Source of the DNA: Crambe crambe
Taxonomy: Eukaryota; Porifera; Demospongiae; Poecilosclerida; Crambeidae
DNA length: 64,000 nucleotides
Assembly: GCA_963924555.1 (NCBI GenBank)
Contig: OZ004594.1
Coordinates: forward strand, 1,953,563-2,017,562
Direction of reading: 5' to 3'
Shown: positions 29,806 through 39,086 of the stretch, piece by piece
Layout: each line of letters begins with the position of its first letter
Position numbering within the stretch: the stretch's first letter is position 1
Notes under the pieces: model-generated
What the model was told of the DNA's origin: nothing
The model's database searches: none
What the model saw: only the letters and a program-made list of their open reading frames with translations
Position numbers and translations under genes: made by a program

Positions 29806-32800
29806 ATGGCAATAGCAAAGCTCTTCTCCTCTTCTCCGGTTTTGATCTTCTGTTTGGTCTCCCTCGTGCATCCCCTTCCTTTCTCTTTCAAGACAACTAA
29901 TAAAGACGAGCCACTCAGCCATAATCTTGGCAGACTGCCTCTTCCTTCCAACTTCTTCAGCAAAGGAGAACTCCATCCTTCAACTGATGATGACATGGAA
30001 GCTAAATTCTATGCAGCTGTTTCATTGAGACCAGGAAGGCAAATTTCTCGGTTTCTTCAAGATTCCTCTCCCTCTCTGTGTCCCCAAAGAGAGTTGCTGG
30101 AATGTCTTGTATACCATGGGATACAGCTAAACTCCAGGTATGATAGATTCTCACCAAATGACTCCGTTTTAGACTTCAAAATCATGACTGATTTTCTGTA
30201 TTTGTTATTATAGGTCATAGCACATGGTTTGACACCTGCATGGTTAAGGATTGGAGGAACTGAAGCAGATTATGTCACATTTGTCCCACCAACACCTTTT
30301 AACTCCACACTAAGCATTGGTGACAACGATGATGAGGAAGAAGACGTCAAGGAAGATCCCGTAGAAGACTATTCAGGATTTGAAGACAATGACTCAGCTC
30401 ACACTGCAGGGACAAACTCCAATGCACCACAGAAAGCATCCAAAATACACTGTCGAATGGAAGAGGAAGAGGAAGTGAATGTTGGTAATAACATGCCTGT
30501 GGCCCTGGAGATGTTCCCGTATGAGTGGGACAGGGTGCATAAGTTCGCCAGAAAGGTTGGGTGGAAAGTGATCTTTGCACTCAATGTTCAGTTGAGGGAT
30601 TACAACGACGAGTGGAATATATCCAATGCTGCCAGTCTTATCGAGTACAGTGCACAGCAAGGATACAACACAGCCTGGGAACTTGGAAATGGTATAGTAG
30701 ATAAAAGCCAGCTTAACATTCTGGGGACTTTGAAAGTAAAATGGTAGATACATAGATGTTAATAACAGAAAGGGTGTCCTCTCTCGGAGCAAAATATATC
30801 AGCATACAGTCACTCTTAGTGCATTGTCTGTTCAGAGGTTTGTCTTCCTTGAGAGTATCAGAGGTTTTAGGTTGTAGGAGCCCTCTAATTGCAATGGATG
30901 CTAGTTTTAGACCATCATAATTCTTGCACCCATCCACAAAGAACCAACTCGATTTCCCTTCCTGCCTAATGCGACTACCATCTTTCCTGAGCAACTTGCC
31001 TACGACTTCTCCTCCCTGAGAAACCTTCTTGAGGGTAGACAGGGAGGCACACAATTTGTGGCTGGACCAGACATTTCAAAACCCTTGACAAAGATCCTGA
31101 ATCACACTAAAGACGAGATCAGCCATAAGGATTACCTACAAAGGTAATAATAGCTAAGTAACTATATAACATTTGTTTTTCTATCTCTCAATCTTCCCCA
31201 AGGTTTCTAGCTGCTGGCGTGCAAGCTGGTGGAGTTGTGGATGCTGTTACATGGCACCAGTAAGCTTCCTCCCTTCCCCCCAAGAAATGTGTATTGTAAT
31301 CATTTAGAATTCATGTCCTTCATGTCCTAATTGCATGAGGCTATAATGATCATATAAATTGTTTCAGGTACTACATTGATGGGCGTTCAGCGACTATTAG
31401 ACACCTTCTGTCTTCTTCTGTAATGGACCAGCTACATAAAGAAATAACTATCAGTGAGTCCATAATAGTTTTGTCACTGTTAGTTCCATGACAAAGATAA
31501 TGATCTGATGTATCGCTGTGTTCCTTCACAGTTCATAGTGTAGTGAGAAATTACACACGTTTGCCAGTATGGCTGGGAGAGACAGCAGGTGCCTACCATG
31601 GAGGGGCCCCAGGACTCTCAAATACTTTCGTTGGAGGTTTCCTGTAAGTGAATGTTCCATCCATTGCATGCATCTTTACATGATGTAGCAAGAAGTTAGT
31701 GGCTACATGGAGTGATTATTATTTTGCTTGTTGAAGGTTCATGGATAAATTGGGTCTGGCCGCAGCTTCTGGGATTAAGGTCATGATGAAGCAAACACTG
31801 ATAGGGCTGAATGGACTACTGCAACAAGATCTAACACCTCTTCCAGTGAGCAAATAGCCAAAAATGACAGCATTTTTTTTTCTCTAATAACAATGTACAT
31901 AGCCACCAGTAGCTACAGAGGATTGCAGGTTGGTTGAGGGAGAAGACTTTGTTGGACTGTTTACCTAAGAGGCCACTAGCTATTGTTCTGAACAATATTA
32001 TATCAATAAGCAAAATCTTCTCCCTCAACCAACCTGCAATCCTCTGTAATTCATTTTAGATAGTGAACAATAACGAAATGAAGTTTACGGTTTCTGCATT
32101 AGGTATTCCATTGTTCTTGCAGACCTACTGGATAGCAGTGCTTCACAAGCAGCTTGTGGGGACCAAAGTACTCTCAGTTCGTAATGGACTGGTGTACGGG
32201 AGAAAAGCACGAATATATGCTCACTGCACCAAATTTCACCTCAGACCACCAGTAATGTAAGCAATGGGATGCAGATACATTAGTCATTGTGTCACTTTGA
32301 CACTGCATGCCCAATGATGACCCAGTGGGCTAATTTTTTGTTTGTTTGTTTGTTTTGTTTGCTGTTGTTGTTTGTTTTGTTTGCTGTTGTTGTTTGTTTG
32401 TTGTTTGTTATTTCTAGTATTCCCAAGTATTACTATGGTGACATCACTCTACTAGTGGTCAACATTCACCACTCTCCTGTTGAGCTCATTCTGATCAATG
32501 AACTTGACCTGAAGAGCAAAGACGTGTACTTCTTCACACCCCTGGATTACAACATGAAGTCCAAGTGAGTAGAATATTGCACATGAAGCTTTAACAGCTA
32601 ATGGTGGACACATTGTGGGGTGAATCCTGTCATTATAATAATTCAATCTATACACAGCCATAGGCGTAGGAAAGGTCCACATTCACTTTTCCAGCTGCTA
32701 CTGTACTAATGCATTTGGATACATGGGACTGCATGCACTCAAATTTATAGCTATCCTTAAGCAGTGATTGGAAATTTTATTTTGGTTCTTTTAATAATAA

Positions 32801-33378
32801 TTATTATGACAAGTGTTTCAACAGTGAGCATGGCAAATACGTACCTAGTTTTGCAAGGTGCATGCACACTTGTTACAGTCTCACAGTATTACACTTGCCC
32901 CCCCCCCCCCCCCCCCCCCCCCACTTCCACTTCCAAACTCCTTCCTACACCTATGACAGCAATTAGTGTAGTCTGGCAGTGCCGAAAGGAGGTAAAGGGT
33001 CAGTGCCACCAGCTATAATCAATTTCTCAACCACATCCAGGCTTCTGTCCAAAACTTCAGTAATGCATAAATTTGATGATGTTTGGATAATCTCTTCAGA
33101 GTCTTAGCCCCCAAGCTGAAGCTAAGGGTATAGTAGGAAATTAAAGTACAAAGAAGTGGTCGGTTTCTCCCAAGGCTATAAACAGCCAGCCACTTACATT
33201 TTGTTTCATTAGAAATGTGGGTTTGAACGGAATGAAACTGAGTCTGAAGAGCAATGGGAAGCTGCCCCAATTCTACCCTGTCAATGTGGCCAGAAAGAAG
33301 CAAGTGGTGGTCCCAGCCTTCTCCTACGGATATGTGGTCATCAAGAATGCACAAGCCAAAGCTTGTATGAAATACTGA
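29806..33378 (+). CDS. HPSE: Heparanase, endo-beta-glucuronidase of family GH79
   Basis: Cleaves heparan sulfate in the matrix and lysosome. Supported exons: about 30017-30137, 30214-30691, 30942-31143, 31203-31259, 31368-31453, 31532-31643, 31737-31845, 32123-32256, 32418-32564, 33213-33378; all join in phase. Markers: HGLTPAWLRIGGTEADYV, then the acid/base site WELGN-E, whose Glu codon is split G|AA by an intron; AVTWHQYYIDG; and the nucleophile site VWLGETAGAYHGG. PLPTYWIAVLHKQLVGTKV follows, and the C-terminal strand VVVPAFSYGYVVIKNA ends the protein. A very acidic insert with runs of E and D (about 30330-30470) sits where human heparanase has its excised linker. ATG 29806 opens a clear signal peptide, but its frame differs from that of the exon after 30017; a join from 29856 or 29865 to 30030 would fit phase but uses weak sites. 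Family certain, N-terminal exon structure not. Confidence 0.93.
31914..32048. mobile_element. Foldback element with 33-bp perfect arms in a heparanase intron
   Basis: Arms 31914-31946 and 32016-32048 are exact reverse complements (start TACAGAGGATTGCAGGTTGG), separated by about 69 nt. Terminal TA on both sides fits a Tc1/mariner-type MITE. As RNA it would form a long hairpin. Confidence 0.85.
32898..32922. repeat. C homopolymer
   Basis: About 25 C in a heparanase intron; its exact length is likely unreliable in the assembly. Confidence 0.9.
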
Positions 33379-33989
33379 GGCCCTTACTTACACACAGCTA
33401 ACTAGCTAATCATTCCTACACTTGATATACTAGTTGATGAAGTTGCTTATTATTAGGGGATTAATTAATATTATATGTATATTGTATAATTATTAATTAT
33501 AATGGAAATAATTATATTACCTGTATGTAAAGAGTATACTCTGCAGAATATAAATACGAATAGAAAATAATTATTACTCATGATAGAAGAAGAAAGAGGG
33601 AAATTCAGAGTAGTTTTATCAACTGATGTCATTGTTTTTTGTTGTTTTTTTTGTTACCATGACAGTGTTAGTGAGAAGAAGTGTCATGACAGAAGTGAGA
33701 CAAAATCAAAAATAAATAACAACAACAAGAGATTAAATACTCCAGTAGTGATGTTGTAAAAGGAGCCTGGAGCCATCAAGAGTACTTGTCTCTTAGCCAA
33801 ACAGAACGATTAAACCCTTGTGCTATTCAATAGTCATATACAAGGGGAGTAAAGAACTGGTTAACATCACAAACACAGTCTTATTAGTGGAACTTTTGCA
33901 GCATACATTGCCACAGATAATACTCTACAGTGATTAAATGGGGTTGTTGATTTGGTAGTCAAACCATTGCTTTAAAAACACACTTCTGT
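33379..33989. other. Spacer between convergent heparanase and RUN-PDZ-PTB genes
   Basis: AT-rich 3' flanks of two convergent genes. No gene or clear element. Confidence 0.7.
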
Positions 33990-35767
33990 TCACATAACTA
34001 CGAAAGCTCCACCACAATAATTACCAATATGAGCACATATGGCCTGTGCCAGCTCCATGGAGGGGGCCTCTAAGACATGAGGTACATATTCCTTCTTCCC
34101 TTTGGTCTTCTTCCCACCCTCAACAGTGAGGAGGGCCAAGCAGGTCTGGTGGATACTCCCCCTACCGCACCCATACACCACCTCGTAGCCAAATTCAAAT
34201 AATACCTTTGGGAGGGAAGAAATGGAGACAGAGGAAGAGGGAGGATAGAAAGAGAAGGAGGGGAAAGGACAGGAGAGAATAAGAACAAAGAAATTGAGAA
34301 AGAAATTAGAAGAAAAGTGAGCATGGTTCCTTCTCAACAGACAGTTACAAGATCTTGTGTGCATTTGTGTGTTGTCTTCTTACTTCTTTTTTTCCAGATG
34401 TCATGAGCACTATCTCGCTCTGACTCACAGAGAGCACCACTTCCTCCGGTTTGTTGGCAGAATTGAGCACCTTGGATATGCCTCTGTCCATGACCTCTCC
34501 AGTGGGCTGTATGCATGACAGAAGTCATGAGAGCCTCTCTCTTTTTTTAATTTATCACCTCACCTCTCCTACTATTCTGTCATCTCCACGGCCAAGATAA
34601 ACTATAGTGTATTCAGTACTACAAAGCCAAGAAGAAAAAAGAGAGTGAAGGTAGAAAGCTCTGAAGATAATACTGTATGATAATCGTATATTTGACAACT
34701 TAATTTGCGCATGTGTACACAAAACTAACTCACATAGATCACTTGTATTCAAGGGCTATAGGGTTAATGAGCTAACTTACATAGATCCTATAGGGTTAAA
34801 CTGACTTACTATTCAAGGGCTATAGGATTAATGAGTTAACTTACACAGATCCTATAGGGTTAAACTGACTGATCACCTGTATTCATAGGGTTAATGAGCT
34901 AACTTACATAGCTCCTATAGGGTTAAACTGACTTGCATACAGAGATCACTTGCTATTGAACTAACTTACGTCGATCCCTGTGATTGTACTAAGATGGAAG
35001 GCCTTCTTCCAGCTGATCTGTGTCCACTTGCAGAGTGATTCGGTTGAAACTTGTTCATTAGCTGTCGTCTGAAGATGGGAAAGAATGGAGACCCATCAGG
35101 AAGATGTTCCTACACACACAAACAGTTGAACCAGTAAAGATTAATATCATAACATAACAAGGTTAAAATAAAAAGAAGAAGAAGGGTATGTGAAATCATG
35201 TCAACAGTAAAATTGCTCATGACTGAATCCATGGTCAGTAGAGATGGTGGTTGCATCCACCAGATTATATTGCTATTTCCTCCATCAAATGAAAAAGAAA
35301 AACAACCGGAGAAAACAGCCACAGTAATTGTTTAAGTATTGGGGAGTGGGTGGGGCCCCACAGTTCCTACACCTAGGACTATAAAAAGAATGTACTTGAG
35401 GAAGAGAGACATGGTATGAAGTTATAGGAGTTAGGTACCTTGATTATCACAATGCTTGTTGATTCCATTGAGTTCGATGTCAAAATTTGTTTCAACTATG
35501 AATTAATAAAATTCAAAACTTCATTCATAAACAGCTTATGATTTACTATCAACCTTTCCATGGGAATATTCAGAGACGTGTTCCCCACAGAGGTCATCAA
35601 GGACATCACCGATCTCTGCTCCTGCTTTGGCCAATAGGCTATCTGGGTCTAATTCAACTATCACTGCATGGCTCTCAATATATCTACAGAGGGAAAGAGA
35701 GGTCTTGACTAAGAGAGAGCCGCTGAGAATGAGAGAGAAAGAGAAAAATTGACAAGGAAAGAGAGAT

Positions 35768-35854
<87 letters not shown>

Positions 35855-37602
35855 ATGGTTGACTCTCTAATTACAGAGGGAAAGAGAAATTTTGATGACT
35901 AAGAGAGAGAGTGAGAGAGACAATATCAAATGAAAAAATATCACTCTACCCGAGTTTGATATCCAGTGATCTCAAGGCAGGCAGCCGTATCGTCTTGAAG
36001 ACAGGGATAACCCACGTCTCATCCAAGAAGCTTGACTGATCCAATTCCAACTCGAAATCCAACTCCGTCACCTCAAAGAGTAGTCTCATCAAGGTGGCTG
36101 GGAGGAGAAGGAAAGGAAGAAGACAAAGAGGGGGAGGGAAAAGAGAATGAGTTGGAGGAAGAAGAGAAAGCAAAAAGAGAGCAGTGCATAATGCTTTGAT
36201 CATCTAGTTTTAATTTCCAACTCACATCTCAAAGAAGGATTTCCAATGATGCTATCTTTATTGTACCAGTACTGGAAGCATGAAGGAATAGGTGTGATTC
36301 AGTTGTTGTCATCTTGTAGAGAGTTGTAGAGTCACTTTACCTGGGTGAGCTTGGAATTCTTGGTCAGGTGTTCGATGGGGACAGATATCAGTTTCTGACA
36401 GAGAGCCACTCGGATGAAGCATCTCCCCCTTCCCTCCAAACTATGCAGCTGCAAAGAGAGTGATCAAGCCATTGGAAACTCACTATTAACATGTTTCCCT
36501 ACTTATGAGAGAGCTATCTGGATAATGTACCTAATATTGGAAGCCATTACACATTTCTTTGTACCTTAGGTGAGGCTGCTATGGCGGCTACCACTTGTCT
36601 TAGCAACGGGTTCTGCTTCTCATTGAAGTAGTAGTCTTGAAGTGGTTCAATCCAAGACCAGTAGTCTTGTCTGTTTAATCCAAACCAGGAATTAGGTTCT
36701 GTGACATCAAAAACACATTTTTGTCGGCAGTTCTCTAATTGATCTGACACCATTACAATAGGTGCTATGCCATCTAATGCCAGGTCAACTGATTCATCCC
36801 CTTCCACACGTCCACACTAATTAATGTTCATATAACCTTTTATGATTGGTTTATCATGCAGGCTATCAATATTGATGCAGCCAATGCAGGTCATTCTTGT
36901 CAAGCCCCTTTCTGGTGGCCTTAGTAGCTACCTCTCTGCTATGTTACTAATGAGAACTTTATTAAGTTACATCTGATGTGGGAAGATGTAGAAGAACACA
37001 GGAGGGAGAGGGAGTGGTGTTTTCTTTTTCAACTCACGTTTCAATCCTTTCCTGAAAATGGCTTCAATGGTCTCACACAAAGGAATCAAATGTTCTTTTC
37101 CGTCACAGATAGGTGGCTGGATTAACTTGAGCAGGTGAACAACACCTTAAAGAGAAAAAATATAGGTATTTTAAACCTTTAACTATTATAAAGGTGTCGT
37201 GTCTTCATGTCTGGTGAATCACCACATGATGTGTAAATGATTTGTTACAACATTAGGCTTTGAATCCCAATACACAATAGTATATCACCATATTTGCAGT
37301 GCTTAGGGAAAATTCTCTCTGCATTCTGTGGTCAAACCACAAAAATCAAGTGAATGAGGTGCCCTCAGTAACAAAAGATTCAATGCATGATCATATTCAA
37401 GGAATAATCTTACACTTCTTCTTCATTTATAAGCCTATCTGTGAGGCATGATGAGCTAAAACGCTAGAGTTACTAGCTAGGCAGCTACTTATGCTGCATT
37501 GCAGCTCTTAACAGGCCTGGTCATTTACTAACCTCCCAGCTCATCTAGTAAAGGGTGTTTGGAGGGTCCCGTGGACACCTGGTTAGCCAAACTAGCCTCC
37601 AT
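33990..37602 (-). CDS. RUN-PDZ-PTB multidomain adaptor protein (478 aa)
   Basis: Twelve exons close in phase: 37602-37533, 37145-37038, 36800-36565, 36448-36341, 36271-36226, 36097-35950, 35683-35554, 35495-35439, 35109-34970, 34618-34564, 34506-34384, 34205-33990. Residues 24-190 look like a RUN domain (HLIPLCETIEAIFRKGLK, YWSWIEPLQDYYF, LEGRGRCFIRVALCQKL), a fold that binds small GTPases or motors. Residues about 230-301 look like a PDZ fold (IESHAVIVELDP, AGAEIGDVLDDLCG, STSIVIIK). Residues 347-478 look like a phosphotyrosine-binding domain (YTIVYLGRGDD, the VVLSVSESDIVLM strand, YEVVYGCGRG, MELAQAICAHIGNYC helix). No signal peptide or membrane segment, so probably a cytosolic adaptor for vesicle or receptor traffic (inference). 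I do not recognise a named orthologue. PDZ and PTB calls are by pattern, less certain than RUN. Confidence 0.75.
34752..34935. repeat. Minisatellite in an intron of the RUN-PDZ-PTB gene
   Basis: Three imperfect units of about 65 bp with CTATAGGGTTAATGAG, CTAACTTACATAGATCC and TATAGGGTTAAACTGACT. Confidence 0.85.
35771..35850. repeat. (GA)n microsatellite
   Basis: About 40 dinucleotide units in an intron of the RUN-PDZ-PTB gene, inside a wider purine-rich stretch (35690-35920). Confidence 0.95.
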
Positions 37603-37741
37603 AACTACCACGGTTGCATCAGAACATAAAAGATCTTTGCAAGCTGCTGCATGCACTGCTAGAACTGCTCAGTCAGCAAATAACTTATCGTAGATCTATC
37701 ATGTGATCACAAAGCCCTGCCCACTTTTATTCATAGTAAAC
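37603..37741. promoter_or_regulatory. Compact divergent promoter
   Basis: Only 139 bp separate the start codon of the minus-strand RUN-PDZ-PTB gene from the ATG of the plus-strand GH27 gene, so both must share control DNA or overlap in 5' UTR. No TATA box stands out. Promoter role inferred from layout. Confidence 0.6.
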
Positions 37742-38881
37742 ATGATTGTATTTTCTTTATTCCTTGTGACTGTCGTCGTATTTTCTCAGGTAGACTGGGG
37801 CCTGGGGTTGAACAATGGGCTGGGCAAGACTCCTCAGATGGGATGGAACTCTTGGAACCACTTTGGCTGTAAGGTCAACCAGAAGGTCATAGAACAGACC
37901 GCAGACACCATCGTCTCTCTGGGCCTGGACAAAATCGGCTACAAGTACGTGAATGTGGATGACTGCTGGGCCAAGAGCAGAGATGCAAATGGAATCGTTC
38001 AGCCTGATACCACAACCTTCCCAGACTTCCAAGGCATGATTGATTACGTCCACAGCAAGGGACTTTGGTTTGGGTTGTACAGCGATGCAGGGAACAAGAC
38101 CTGTGCAGGACGTCCTGGCTCACTCGGCTATGAAGAAAATGATGCAAACACCTACGCTCAGTGGAAAGTCGACTACCTCAAGTACGACAACTGTAACAAT
38201 GATTTCATACCCCCTCAAACACGTTACCCTGCAATGCAGAAAGCCCTTAATAAAACAGGACGTCCTATTTTCTATTCCATTTGCGAGTGGGGGCAAAATA
38301 ACCCGGAGCAGTGGGCTCCTGCAGTTGGTAACAGCTGGAGAACTACACAGGATATCCGAGACAATTGGGATAGCATGATAAGTAGAGCAGACTTGAATAA
38401 CATGGTGGCTAATGCTGCTGGTCCCGGAGGATGGAACGACCCCGATATGCTGGAGATTGGAAATGGGGGCATGACTACAGCTGAGTACGAGACTCACATG
38501 AGTTTGTGGTGTCTGATGAAGGCTCCTTTGCTCATTGGTTGCGATCTGACCAAGATAAGCAATGATTCTCTTCGAATTTTGACCAACACGGATGTGATTG
38601 CTATAAACCAGGACAAGATGGGTTTGCAAGGTAAGAAGCTGAAGGTGGATGGGACTAGCGAGGTGTGGGCTGGCCCTTTAGAGGGTGGAATGTATGCTGT
38701 GGTGCTGCTTAATAGGGGAAACTCGACAGCCTCCATCACAGTGAATTTGAAAGACTTTGGACTGAATGGTGCCGTGGTGAGGGATTTATGGAGTCAGAAA
38801 GATCTAGGCATTATGAATGGAGGTATAACTTCATCTGTGCCAAGCCATGGAGTGAAGATGTACAAGTTGTCTCCCATTTGA
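37742..38881 (+). CDS. Intronless alpha-galactosidase / alpha-N-acetylgalactosaminidase, family GH27
   Basis: Removes terminal alpha-galactosyl residues from glycans, probably in the lysosome or outside the cell. 379 residues in a single exon. The ATG at 37742 opens a signal peptide (MIVFSLFLVTVVVFSQ); an upstream in-frame GTG is not a plausible start. Mature start LGKTPQMGWNSWNHFGC is the GH27 hallmark. Then YVNVDDCW, GLWFGLYSDAGNKTCAG, the nucleophile region DYLKYDNCNND, ICEWGQNNPEQW, the acid/base region RTTQDIRDNWDSM, and GGWNDPDMLEIG. The C-terminal all-beta domain ends SHGVKMYKLSP. Length and motifs look like the compact plant, protist and fungal type rather than human GLA. Lack of introns among intron-rich neighbours suggests retroposition or transfer. 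Substrate choice (Gal versus GalNAc) cannot be set from sequence. Confidence 0.92.
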   Translation: MIVFSLFLVTVVVFSQVDWGLGLNNGLGKTPQMGWNSWNHFGCKVNQKVIEQTADTIVSLGLDKIGYKYVNVDDCWAKSRDANGIVQPDTTTFPDFQGMIDYVHSKGLWFGLYSDAGNKTCAGRPGSLGYEENDANTYAQWKVDYLKYDNCNNDFIPPQTRYPAMQKALNKTGRPIFYSICEWGQNNPEQWAPAVGNSWRTTQDIRDNWDSMISRADLNNMVANAAGPGGWNDPDMLEIGNGGMTTAEYETHMSLWCLMKAPLLIGCDLTKISNDSLRILTNTDVIAINQDKMGLQGKKLKVDGTSEVWAGPLEGGMYAVVLLNRGNSTASITVNLKDFGLNGAVVRDLWSQKDLGIMNGGITSSVPSHGVKMYKLSPI

Positions 38882-39086
38882 ACTTGTTATTTAATATTAT
38901 CATGGAACTCATTAATTTTTATTGCAGCTGTGAATACCATTAAATTTTTACGTCGGCCATTTTGTAATCCGCGCCCGGCGCCCGGCCATGCACGCGCACG
39001 GTGGTGCGACCAGCCGCGCCCGGCCGGCCAGGGATTAATAGTGGTAAAGGGTCGGCAGACACTACCAGCACCAAATAATTATAATA
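38882..39086. promoter_or_regulatory. CpG-rich CTF18 promoter
   Basis: A 205-bp spacer with a locally GC- and CpG-rich block (38970-39030, CGCGCCCGGCGCCCGGCC) unlike the surrounding AT-rich DNA, just before the CTF18 ATG. Promoter role inferred. Confidence 0.55.

Noticed and set aside
30713-31054. 113-codon minus-strand frame overlapping heparanase
   Set aside because: It is the antisense of an intron and of the exon at 30942, which reads as heparanase on the plus strand (FPEQLAYDFSSL, GPDISKPL).
37703-37741. Upstream start for the GH27 gene
   Set aside because: The codon at 37703 is GTG. The ATG at 37742 gives a normal signal peptide.
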